This document shows, one piece after another, positions 1-6,547 of a stretch of 29,537 nucleotides of DNA. The translations under genes and the position numbers were made by a program. This DNA comes from CS3-C152 sp964347025. Lineage in GTDB: Archaea > Aenigmatarchaeota > Aenigmatarchaeia > QMZP01 > QMZT01. The notes below the pieces were generated by a model, which was not told where the DNA came from, searched no databases, and worked only from the letters and a program-made list of their open reading frames with translations. Position 1 is the stretch's first letter. Each line of letters opens with the position of its first letter. The stretch lies in assembly GCA_964347025.1 (NCBI GenBank), contig CAYFWU010000012.1:1-29537 (forward strand), read 5' to 3'.

Positions 1-293
1 CCCTGGAAGCAGGAAAAGGACACCAAGTTCTTGAAGATATTTGAGGGTGGGCTTCCGTTAGGTCCATTTGACCTGTATTTCCACAACAGTTTCCTGGTTT
101 TCAGGTTAACTGCATAAAAATAACTATCCATCGAGGGAAAATAAACTATATCCTTGTAAATTATATGGAATGTGGTGCTTCCTCCAGGACTCCAGTTCCA
201 TATGCGTGTGAATTTGCGGGTTCTCTTGACCTCGACATCCTCTATTTCTGCATCAAAGTCTGTGGTCTCAAACCCTTCAAATCCGATGTCCAT
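1..293 (-). CDS. PQQ-like beta-propeller paralog, N-terminal fragment (copy 4 of array)
   Basis: This is the first 97 residues of a fourth tandem paralog; the rest lies beyond the window edge. The start codon is the ATG complementary to 291-293. The protein opens with the same acidic leader as its neighbours (MDIGFEGFETTDFDAEIEDV, then VKRTRKF and an IW motif). It then enters a blade with the family pattern of a YFPSMDSYFYAV strand followed by KTRKLLWKYRSNG, the local version of the GKEIWRFKTG blade signature. No signal peptide is visible, so it should be cytoplasmic. The start lies inside the 3' end of the preceding gene, in another frame, with an SD-like GGAG 21-24 nt and a GGAGTG 10-15 nt before it. 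The blade is more divergent than those of the other copies. Homology to the array is certain; biochemical function is unknown. Confidence 0.8.
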   Translation of the reverse strand, partial: MDIGFEGFETTDFDAEIEDVEVKRTRKFTRIWNWSPGGSTTFHIIYKDIVYFPSMDSYFYAVNLKTRKLLWKYRSNGPNGSPPSNIFKNLVSFSCFQ

Positions 294-1645
294 AATTCTT
301 CACACTCCATTACTCCTTCGNNNNNNNNNNCCTCGCCTTTGGGCACTCCCAAATCTTTCCCTTCGAATATTAAGAAACTTGTATCGTAATCCGATTTCTG
401 TTTGTATTCGCTCTCACTCGAGTATTCGCTTTCTATTTGGTAGTCGGAAAGAGAAATGCTTTCCTCTTTTTTTTCTTTGTACTTGCTGTCTTCAGCAAAC
501 TCTTCTATGTGAGTTTCCTTCTTTATCTCAGTGCTGAAGGCTTCGTATGCAGGAAGCAGCGAAGATGGGGTTCTGTTACTGGTAGTAAATTTCCATAATT
601 CTTCCCCTGTTTCAGCGTCAAGTCCATGAACATGGCAGGACCAGGTCCCGAATATGATTCTTCCATTCCAGTAAGATGGTATGTCCCACATCTTACCCTC
701 TATGCTGAACCTCCAGATTTCATTCCCTTCCAAATCCATACAACGAAAATAACCATCCTCAGAGCCAAAGTAAAGCCTGTCATTGAAAGCCATTGGTTTT
801 GTTATAAGGTCACCGGTTTTATACCTCCAGAGTTCCCTGCCTTCAAGTGAAATTGCGAAAAGTATACCATCTCTCGTTCCCTGATATAAAACGTTCTTGT
901 AAAGAAGAGGTGGTTCTGAAATACCATATTTTCCTGTCTTGAACCTCCATACCTCTTTCCCTGTCCTGTAATCAAGACAGTAGAGGTTGCAGTCAAATGA
1001 GCCTATGAAAATCATATTGCCTGAAATAGGGGATGGCATGTCACTGTGAATAAGGTCGCTTGTCTGGAACCTCCACAACTCTTTTCCTGTATGGAAATCT
1101 ATACAGTAGAAGTTGTTATCGCACGACCCTATGAACACCATTCCATCGTGAATAGTCGCTCCTGCCAGAATGTCGTCACCTGTCTTGAAATTCCATTTTT
1201 CCTTTCCCGTGTTAGCATCTAATGCATGGACGTGGCCTCCTTTTGTACCGAAAACCAAAAGCCCGTCGCCATGGACTGGTCCTTCGAACATCTCGTTGTT
1301 TGCCCTGAACCTCCAGATTTCTTTTCCTGTCTTTCTGTTAAGGGCGTAGCAGTTCTGGTCAAAGGAAGTGAAAAAAACCATATCATCAACTATTTCCGCT
1401 CTTCCTGTTATAATCCCTCCTGCTCTGAACCTCCAAAGCTCTTTCCCTGTTTCGATATCCACAGCGTAAAAATAATTATCGGCGGCACCGAAGTAAGCGA
1501 TACCTTCATGTATTCTTGTATAGCTTATGCTTCCGCCTTCACCTATCCTCCACAGTCTCTCGAATCTCTTTGTTCTCTTAACTACAACGTCTTCAACGTC
1601 TACATCAAACTCTGAGGACTCAAGGCTTTCAAATCCGATGTCCAT
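242..1645 (-). CDS. Eight-bladed PQQ-like beta-propeller protein, paralog 3 (contains assembly gap)
   Basis: If the 10-N gap is true size, this encodes 467 residues. After an acidic leader (MDIGFESLESSEFDVDVEDV) come eight repeats of about 41 residues, each ending in a variant of G-K-E-hydrophobic-W-R-F-x-T-G (GKELWRFRAG, GKEIWRFRAN, GKEKWNFKTG, GKELWRFQTS, GKEVWRFKTG, GRELWRYKTG, GNEIWRFSIE, GEELWKFTTS). That is the signature of PQQ/BamB-like propellers closing as eight blades. A tail rich in Ser, Tyr, Lys and acids follows (ISLSDY, then SEYKQKSDYDTSF). No signal peptide or membrane segment is seen, so a cytoplasmic location is inferred. The start ATG at 1643-1645 overlaps the end of the upstream gene by 46 nt. 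Just before the gap it has KDLGVPKGE, absent from the other copies. The last 25 residues after the gap could belong to a different copy. Confidence 0.8.
   Translation of the reverse strand: MDIGFESLESSEFDVDVEDVVVKRTKRFERLWRIGEGGSISYTRIHEGIAYFGAADNYFYAVDIETGKELWRFRAGGIITGRAEIVDDMVFFTSFDQNCYALNRKTGKEIWRFRANNEMFEGPVHGDGLLVFGTKGGHVHALDANTGKEKWNFKTGDDILAGATIHDGMVFIGSCDNNFYCIDFHTGKELWRFQTSDLIHSDMPSPISGNMIFIGSFDCNLYCLDYRTGKEVWRFKTGKYGISEPPLLYKNVLYQGTRDGILFAISLEGRELWRYKTGDLITKPMAFNDRLYFGSEDGYFRCMDLEGNEIWRFSIEGKMWDIPSYWNGRIIFGTWSCHVHGLDAETGEELWKFTTSNRTPSSLLPAYEAFSTEIKKETHIEEFAEDSKYKEKKEESISLSDYQIESEYSSESEYKQKSDYDTSFLIFEGKDLGVPKGEXXXXEGVMECEELWTSDLKGLRPQTLMQK
321..330. other. Assembly gap (10 N) inside the propeller array
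   Basis: Ten Ns interrupt the 3' end of one array gene. The flanks on the minus strand both carry a CGAAGG-type sequence that is a single site in the intact paralogs. The round length suggests a nominal gap of unknown true size. Because it falls in the most similar part of the paralogs, sequence, possibly a whole copy, may be missing. Confidence 0.9.
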
Positions 1646-2976
1646 AATTCTTCACACTCCATTACTCCTTCGAACATGACGAAGGATGTATCATAATCAC
1701 TCTTCTGCTTGTACTCACTCCCGCTCGAGTATTCGCTGGTAATGTGGTAGTCGGAAAGAGAAACAGTCTCCTCTTCCTTCTTGGATTTGTATTTTTCCTC
1801 GGAAACAGCATCCTCTGTATGAGTTTCTTTTTTAACCTCCACCTCGAATGAGGCGTGCGCGTGGGGTATGTAGGATTCAACGAGAGTTGAGGTAGGGGTC
1901 CGCCAGAGCTCTTTTCTTCCTTCTATATCTATCGCATAAAAATAACAGTCCCATGAACCAATGTAGATTGCGCCTTCATGTAGAAGGAATTTGCCGTACG
2001 TTCTTCCGCCGGTCCTGAATCTCCATACCTCTTTTCCTTCGAGACTCAGGAAGTATATGTTTCCGTCCTCGCAGCCAAATATTATCATGTCTTTGTATAC
2101 TCTTGGTTGCTGTGCAATTATTGGTTCGCCTGCGTGAAACCTCCATATCTCTTTCCCTTCTAATGTTAAGGCGAAAAATTCTCCGTCTCTTGAACCAAAA
2201 TAAATTACGCCTTTATGTATTGCAGGTATACCTCCCCCTATTCCGTATTTACCTGCCTGGAACCTCCATATCTCCTTTCCAGTTTCTGCATTAACAGCAT
2301 AAAGATTGCTATCAAGGCCACCAAAATATAAAACGCCTTTGTGTATAATGAAGGGCATGTTGTTTATCATCTCGTCTCCGGTTTTGAAACGCCAGATTTC
2401 TTTACCCGTTTCCGCGTCCAAGCAGTACATGTTGTGATCATATGAAGTGATGTAAACTTTATCATTCTCAACGAGCGGGGCGGATGCTATCTCCCCTCCG
2501 GTCTTGAACCTCCAGACCTCTTCGCCAGTTTCACAATCTATCGAGTAAACATTCTCATCCCTCGAACCAAAATAAACTCTGTCTCCATAGAGAAAGGGTG
2601 AACTGAATATCTCTCCGGATGTTTTGAAAATCCAAGAAGGGGTTCTTTTTTCCAAATCAATTCTGTACAGATTTTTGTCGCAAGATCCAATTATTATCGA
2701 ATTTTTGAACAAAACAGGTGAAGAACCTATTATCCTATCATTGGTTTTAAAGGTCCATACAACTTTTCCTGTTTTTTCTTCAACACCATAAACATAACCA
2801 TCCTGTGCCCCAAAGTATATGATTCCTTTGTGTATTATCGGGTTGTTGTCTATGCTTCCTCCTATGCTCGTCTTCCATACCCTATCATAACTCTTAGTCT
2901 TCTTCACAACGACGTCTTCAACGTCTACATCAAAATCCGTGAATCCGGACTCAGAACTTTCGAATCCGAAGTCCAT
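1600..2976 (-). CDS. Eight-bladed PQQ-like beta-propeller protein, paralog 2
   Basis: 458 residues: an acidic leader (MDFGFESSESGFTDFDVDVEDV), eight propeller blades and a C-terminal tail of about 85 residues. The blade signatures, in order, are GKVVWTFKTN, RTPSWIFKTS, GEEVWRFKTG, GKEIWRFKTG, GKEIWRFQAG, GKEIWRFHAG, GKEVWRFRTG and RKELWRTPTS. Blades carry the usual VYFGSxDxxxYAxD strand. The tail contains KKEEETVSLSDYHITSEYSS and SEYKQKSDYDTSF, almost the same as in its neighbours. No export signal is visible. The gene starts 52 nt inside the upstream paralog, preceded on the coding strand by AAGGTGAGGATCT, a good archaeal Shine-Dalgarno, and ends 46 nt inside the next one, so translation is probably coupled. 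Propellers of this family include enzymes, assembly factors and scaffolds. I see no cofactor-specific residues that choose among these, and a protein-binding scaffold is only an inference. Confidence 0.85.
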   Translation of the reverse strand: MDFGFESSESGFTDFDVDVEDVVVKKTKSYDRVWKTSIGGSIDNNPIIHKGIIYFGAQDGYVYGVEEKTGKVVWTFKTNDRIIGSSPVLFKNSIIIGSCDKNLYRIDLEKRTPSWIFKTSGEIFSSPFLYGDRVYFGSRDENVYSIDCETGEEVWRFKTGGEIASAPLVENDKVYITSYDHNMYCLDAETGKEIWRFKTGDEMINNMPFIIHKGVLYFGGLDSNLYAVNAETGKEIWRFQAGKYGIGGGIPAIHKGVIYFGSRDGEFFALTLEGKEIWRFHAGEPIIAQQPRVYKDMIIFGCEDGNIYFLSLEGKEVWRFRTGGRTYGKFLLHEGAIYIGSWDCYFYAIDIEGRKELWRTPTSTLVESYIPHAHASFEVEVKKETHTEDAVSEEKYKSKKEEETVSLSDYHITSEYSSGSEYKQKSDYDTSFVMFEGVMECEELWTSDLKALSPQSLM

Positions 2977-4307
2977 AGATCCTCACCTTCCATTATTCCT
3001 TCAAAAATAACAAAGCTCGTATCGTAGTCGCTCTTCTGTTTGTACTCGGATTCACTTGAATATTCGCTCGTGACGTGATAGTCGGAAAGAGAAACACTTT
3101 CCTCTTCCTTTTTCTTTTTGTATTTGCCATCTTCAGCTGCTTCTTCAATTCCAGTATCCTTCTTTACCTCAAGCTCGAAACACTCGAAAGGTTCAGGTAT
3201 GAACGATTGTTTGTTTGTTGATGTCTGGAATCTCCAGATCTCTTCTCCTGTTTCAGGATCAGCTAAATACAGGTGACAATCCCAAGAACCGAAACATAAA
3301 ACTCCATCTATGAGAACCACTGAAGTGTAAACTCCACCGTCTGTCTTGAACCTCCAGAGTTCTCTCCCTTCGAGTGAAAGACAGTAAACGTTCCCGTCTC
3401 CGGCTCCGAAGTAGATCTTATCGTTGTATACCAGTGGGCCCTTGTCTATGATTTCCTTTCCGGTCTGGAACCTCCAGAGTTCCTTGCCGTCAAGTGTGAG
3501 TGCGTATAATATTCCGTCCCTGGAACCGTAATACAAGATGTTGTCGTGAAGTGTCGGAATACCGCAGTTTCCGTATTTACCTGTCTTGAACCTCCATACC
3601 TCTTTCCCGTTCTCTATGTTTATCGCGTAAAGATTGTTGTCGAAAGAACCAAAATACATAATACCGTTGTGAACCAGGAATGGGTAATCGTTCTCGATTT
3701 CCGCTCCAGTCTTGTATCTCCATATCTCCTCTCCGTTCTCTGGGTTCAAACAATAGATATAGCCACTGAACGAACCTATTATCATTTTTTCTCCTACAAC
3801 AACAGGTGAAGAAGTGACGGAATCCCCTGTGTTGTACCTCCATACGAGTTCTCCTGTTTTCACGTCAACAGCGTACGCATATCCGTCCTTGCTTCCAAAA
3901 TAAGCTTTTCCATTGCTGATGAAAGCGGTCGTGTTTATCTCGCCTCCGGTCTTGTAGTGCCAGACCTCTTTCCCTGTGTCAACATCGATACAGTACATGT
4001 TCCCATCGAATGAACCTACCAAAACCGTGTTTTCATGAATCTTTGGGGAAGAATCCAAAAACACTCCGTTTCCCCTGAACCTCCATATTTCCTTTCGTGT
4101 CGCGAAATCCAGAGCGTAAACGTGATTGTCTAAAGAGGAAAAAATAATCATACCTTTATGTAAAACCGGACGTCCACATACGCTGCCTCCGAACGTTACC
4201 TTCCAAATTCGATCGTACTTCCTCTTTTTCTTTACCTGGACGTCTTCTACATCTACGTCAAAATCTCCAAATTCCGCTGTCCCGAATCCTTCGAAATCGA
4301 GATCCAT
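2925..4307 (-). CDS. Eight-bladed PQQ-like beta-propeller protein, paralog 1 (first of array)
   Basis: 460 residues and the first gene of the minus-strand array. It has the acidic leader (MDLDFEGFGTAEFGDFDVDV), a basic KKKRKYDRIWK stretch and eight blades ending RKEIWRFRGN, GKEVWHYKTG, GELVWRYNTG, GEEIWRYKTG, GKEVWRFKTG, GKELWRFQTG, GRELWRFKTD and GEEIWRFQTS. The shared tail (KKKKEEESVSLSDYHVTSEY, then SSESEYKQKSDYDTSF) follows. The start is supported by GGTGGT five nt upstream and by a TATA box at 4349-4356. Unlike the later copies, its start does not overlap another gene, yet the MDxxFE leader is kept. That shows the leader is itself conserved. It is likely cytoplasmic, with no signal peptide. 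The family assignment is firm; the role is unknown. Confidence 0.87.
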   Translation of the reverse strand: MDLDFEGFGTAEFGDFDVDVEDVQVKKKRKYDRIWKVTFGGSVCGRPVLHKGMIIFSSLDNHVYALDFATRKEIWRFRGNGVFLDSSPKIHENTVLVGSFDGNMYCIDVDTGKEVWHYKTGGEINTTAFISNGKAYFGSKDGYAYAVDVKTGELVWRYNTGDSVTSSPVVVGEKMIIGSFSGYIYCLNPENGEEIWRYKTGAEIENDYPFLVHNGIMYFGSFDNNLYAINIENGKEVWRFKTGKYGNCGIPTLHDNILYYGSRDGILYALTLDGKELWRFQTGKEIIDKGPLVYNDKIYFGAGDGNVYCLSLEGRELWRFKTDGGVYTSVVLIDGVLCFGSWDCHLYLADPETGEEIWRFQTSTNKQSFIPEPFECFELEVKKDTGIEEAAEDGKYKKKKEEESVSLSDYHVTSEYSSESEYKQKSDYDTSFVIFEGIMEGEDLWTSDSKVLSPDSRILM

Positions 4308-4348
4308 CCAAGACCACCTATTTCGTTGATAAATACTTGATTTTTGGG

Positions 4349-4356
4349 TTTATAAA
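4349..4356 (-). promoter_or_regulatory. TATA box for the propeller array
   Basis: The minus strand reads TTTATAAA, a near-ideal archaeal TATA box. Its centre lies about 45 nt before the ATG of the first propeller gene. This predicts a transcript start near 4327 and a leader of about 20 nt, long enough to hold the GGTGGT ribosome-binding site. Confidence 0.6.
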
Positions 4357-4455
4357 GATTTTGTTACTGAAAAGTCATTAATATTTATGTATTTATAATG
4401 GATTTCCATTAATTCAAATTTAAAAGCAAAGTTTAATAAAGATACATAACAGACT

Positions 4456-4477
4456 GAAGCGCACATTAGTGTGCTTC
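4456..4477 (+). other. Hairpin in the leader region of tRNA-Gln
   Basis: A 9-bp stem (GAAGCGCAC against GTGTGCTTC, with one G-U pair) closes an ATTA loop. The bases after it, up to the tRNA, contain TTCG and GCGAAGC, which could compete for the GCTTC arm. The result is an alternative-pairing arrangement of GAAGC, GCTTC and GAAGC. There is no gene upstream on this strand for it to terminate. It could be a processing signal in the tRNA precursor, a terminator of pervasive transcription or a small RNA; the sequence does not decide. Confidence 0.45.
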
Positions 4478-4498
4478 TTTCGTTAGGAGCGAAGCGAC

Positions 4499-4571
4499 AG
4501 CCCGGTGGTGTAGTGGCCAAGCATATGAGGCTCTGGACCTCATGACCAAGGTTCGAATCCTTGCCGGGCTA
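4499..4571 (+). tRNA. tRNA-Gln(CUG)
   Basis: A complete 73-nt cloverleaf. The acceptor stem AGCCCGG pairs with CCGGGCT, followed by discriminator A. The anticodon stem TGAGG/CCTCA encloses loop CTCTGGA with anticodon CTG (reads CAG, glutamine). The T stem CAAGG/CCTTG encloses TTCGAAT. The D stem is short (three clear pairs). The A1-U72 first pair is the archaeal tRNA-Gln identity form, which in archaea is normally charged with Glu and then amidated by GatDE. CCA is not encoded and there is no intron. A Nudix gene starts four nt after the discriminator. Confidence 0.95.
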
Positions 4572-4575
4572 TTTT

Positions 4576-4980
4576 ATGAAGAATAAAATACATAAGATCG
4601 GGGCAGCCATCATTAAAAACAATAAAATTTTGGTAGTTAGAGAAGCGGGTTGGGAAAAATATGGCCTCCCAGGCGGGACCATAAAGGAGAATGAGGAGGT
4701 TTTTGATTGTCTGGAAAGGGAAATTAAAGAGGAACTGAATGTTGATGTGAAAAAGGATTCTCTGGAATACCTGGGTATTTTTGAAGATGTGGCCATGAAT
4801 GAAGCAAATACAATAATACAAATAAAGCTCTACAAGGCCGAGCTTGAGAGCGAACCTTCCAAAACTTCTGAAGTAGAAGATATGTTCTGGTTTGGTAAGG
4901 ACGATGATTTTGAAAAACTTGGACCAATAGATAAGAACAAAATAATCCCTGCCCTCATAAACAAAGGCTTGATTAAATAA
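4576..4980 (+). CDS. Nudix hydrolase
   Basis: 134 residues, a typical minimal Nudix domain that hydrolyses a nucleoside diphosphate linked to another moiety. The Nudix box is at residues 34-56: G34, E40, then REIKEELN (R48, E49, E52, E53). It matches GX5EX7REUXEEXGU except that the late Gly is Asn55. The Glu cluster that binds Mg is complete. It is preceded by the usual VREAGWEKYGLPGG strand. The start is the ATG at 4576; an upstream in-frame TTG at 4561 lies inside the tRNA and is rejected. The gene begins four nt after the tRNA, so it is either co-transcribed and released by tRNA 3' processing or has an almost leaderless message. Substrate cannot be read from the sequence; MutT-like or (di)nucleotide-sugar hydrolase are both possible. 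Confidence 0.88.
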   Translation: MKNKIHKIGAAIIKNNKILVVREAGWEKYGLPGGTIKENEEVFDCLEREIKEELNVDVKKDSLEYLGIFEDVAMNEANTIIQIKLYKAELESEPSKTSEVEDMFWFGKDDDFEKLGPIDKNKIIPALINKGLIK

Positions 4981-5027
4981 TCCTACATGCTATTTGTTTT
5001 TTTATTTGTTTCAACACAATATTGAAT

Positions 5028-5369
5028 ATGGTTGAAATTAATTCTGTCAAGTTCGGGGAGATCACCATAGACAAGAAGGTTTACTATTCTGACATGATCG
5101 TTTGGTGGGATGGAAAGATCGAGTATCGGGAAAAATCTCACGAGTTCAAGATGGGTGAGTTTCTACGGCTTCTTGAAAAGAAACCTGAGATCATCGTGGT
5201 GGGAACAGGGATGAGCGGGGTTTGTAAGGTTCTGGAAGAGGTAGAGCAGACCGCAAAGGACAAAGGGGTTGAGATATTCAAGGATCTCTCGCCAAAGGCA
5301 GCTCAAATGTTCAACGGTTTTGTGGCGGATGAGAGGCGCGTGGTCGCTGTTTTGCATTCAACTTGCTAG
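5028..5369 (+). CDS. Mth938-like (DUF498/NDUFAF3/AAMDC family) protein
   Basis: 113 residues with the layout of the small Mth938-like fold: N-terminal strands, a WWDGKIEYREKSH strand region, the LLEKKPEIIVVGTGMSG motif (residues about 49-64), a C-terminal helix (LSPKAAQMFNGFVADER) and a final VVAVLHSTC strand. The GTGxxG segment and the final VAVLH strand are the recognisable family marks. The ATG at 5028 is preferred over the TTG at 5022. Archaeal members have no settled biochemical function, while eukaryotic relatives assist complex I assembly. The gene ends nine nt before the glycosyltransferase and probably shares its message. Family call is fairly sure; function unknown. Confidence 0.75.
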   Translation: MVEINSVKFGEITIDKKVYYSDMIVWWDGKIEYREKSHEFKMGEFLRLLEKKPEIIVVGTGMSGVCKVLEEVEQTAKDKGVEIFKDLSPKAAQMFNGFVADERRVVAVLHSTC

Positions 5370-5378
5370 TGTGTTCAT

Positions 5379-6527
5379 ATGGACAAAGTCGACATAATAG
5401 TGGGAATTCCGACCTATAATGAGGCGGACAACGTATCTTTCGTTGTTAAACAGGTTGACAGGGGATTAAAAAAATACTATCCAGGTAAAAAAGCGCTGAT
5501 AGTTGATTGTGATGGAAAATCCAGGGACCGGACAAAGCCCGTCTTTCTGAATACAAAAACAACCGCTGAGAAAAAATTCATAGAGACGACATCCGAAAGG
5601 TCTGGGAAGGGAAACGTCTTCAGGATGCTTTTCAAACTGGTCAGAAGTCTCAGGCCGGAAGCCACAATGGTCGTTGATGCCGATCTGAAGAGCATAAAAC
5701 CGGAATGGTTAAGGCTTCTTGTAGGACCCGTTCTCAAGGGTTACGATTACGTAACGCCCATCTATGTGAGGGAAAGATATGACGGGACTATCACTAATCA
5801 CATAACCTATCCCGTTGTCTACGGATTACTAGGAAGGAACATACGCCAGCCGATAGCGGGTGACTTCGCATTCTCGACAAGACTCGCTAATTATTGGTTA
5901 AAACATAGATGGACAGAGGAGATAGGTAAGTATGGGATAGATATTTTTATGACGACCCATGCGATACTCGGCAAGTTCAAGATATGCCAGGCCTCCCTTG
6001 GTCATAAGGTGCATAAAAGCAGTGAGCCCAAGCTGAGCGAGATGTTCCTTCAGGTGGTAACCTCTCTTTTTGACAACGTTCTGAAAAATAAGGATAAATG
6101 GCCAAAGAATTCCAGGGTGAGGGAGGAGAAGATATTCGGGATAAAAACACTTCCAGAACCGAGAAAACTAAAGCCAGATCCCGAGAATATCCTTCAAACC
6201 ACTGTAACGGAATACAAAAAGGAAAAACTGAAGAGCTACCTGAGCAAGGAGGTCTTTGAAAAGGTAAACTCCATGTTTTTCGAGAGGGAGGTGGACATAG
6301 ACAAGGAATTGTGGGCAAGCATAATCTACGATCTTATGTACGCCTACCACAAGGGAAGGAGGAAGAGAGACATTGTTATGAGTATGCGTTCCCTGTATTT
6401 CGGGAGGATATACACATTTTTCAAGAAAATCCCGGAATACACAACAGAAGAGGTAGAGGCTGAGATAAGGGCGCAGGCGGAATGTTTCAGAAAAAAGAGG
6501 AAATCCTTTTTTAAGAGGATTAATTAA
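5379..6527 (+). CDS. GT-A glycosyltransferase, glucosyl/mannosyl-3-phosphoglycerate synthase-like
   Basis: 382 residues. The N-terminal nucleotide-sugar fold begins VDIIVGIPTYNEADNV (residues 4-19), followed by a DCDGKSRD segment (43-50) and a DAD metal motif at 100-102 (MVVDADLKSIKPEW). The RYDGTITN, YPVVYGLLGRNIRQPIAGDF and YGIDIFMTTHAI segments resemble the GpgS/mannosylglycerate-type enzymes (GT81 or GT2-like), which transfer a hexose from an NDP-sugar to 3-phosphoglycerate or glycerate. The last 150 residues are helical and basic with no membrane segment, so the enzyme is probably cytosolic. A compatible-solute role is inferred from family resemblance only; a lipid or protein glycosylation enzyme remains possible. 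It is in tandem with the Mth938-like gene and is followed by fen. Confidence 0.72.
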   Translation: MDKVDIIVGIPTYNEADNVSFVVKQVDRGLKKYYPGKKALIVDCDGKSRDRTKPVFLNTKTTAEKKFIETTSERSGKGNVFRMLFKLVRSLRPEATMVVDADLKSIKPEWLRLLVGPVLKGYDYVTPIYVRERYDGTITNHITYPVVYGLLGRNIRQPIAGDFAFSTRLANYWLKHRWTEEIGKYGIDIFMTTHAILGKFKICQASLGHKVHKSSEPKLSEMFLQVVTSLFDNVLKNKDKWPKNSRVREEKIFGIKTLPEPRKLKPDPENILQTTVTEYKKEKLKSYLSKEVFEKVNSMFFEREVDIDKELWASIIYDLMYAYHKGRRKRDIVMSMRSLYFGRIYTFFKKIPEYTTEEVEAEIRAQAECFRKKRKSFFKRIN

Positions 6528-6547
6528 TAAAAAATGTAATTTTTATT

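Larger units (their letters stand above)
4308..4498. other. AT-rich divergent intergenic region
   Basis: 191 bases separate the minus-strand propeller array from the plus-strand tRNA. It holds the array's TATA box at the left. In the middle are several A/T runs that could drive the tRNA, such as tttaaaag at 4419-4426 and gtttaataaa at 4431-4440. A strong hairpin lies at 4456-4477. I find no open reading frame with a credible start in it. Confidence 0.6.

Noticed and set aside
165..537. Plus-strand open frames across the N gap and opposite the propeller genes
   Set aside because: They are shadows of the repeated minus-strand genes, run through the unknown bases, have no ribosome site and encode no recognisable domain.
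1226..1615. 129-codon plus-strand frame in the propeller array
   Set aside because: It arises from the codon bias of the GKEhWRF repeats read on the other strand; the opposing frame has eight clear blades.
1..4307. Repeated sequence as a CRISPR array or other short-repeat system
   Set aside because: The repeat unit is about 123 nt, degenerate and fully coding for propeller blades, with no identical repeats or spacers. No CRISPR array is seen anywhere in the window.
4477..4490. 14-nt direct repeat CTTTCGTTAGGAGC, also at 22792-22805
   Set aside because: One such match is expected by chance in about 30 kb, and the second copy lies inside coding sequence with no shared context.
4499..4571. tRNA-Gln as an integration site for a mobile element
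   Set aside because: No integrase, no repeated tRNA 3' end and no foreign-looking block follow; downstream genes are ordinary.
4561..4575. Upstream TTG start for the Nudix gene
   Set aside because: It lies within the tRNA acceptor and T arm and would add MPGYF, which has no family support.
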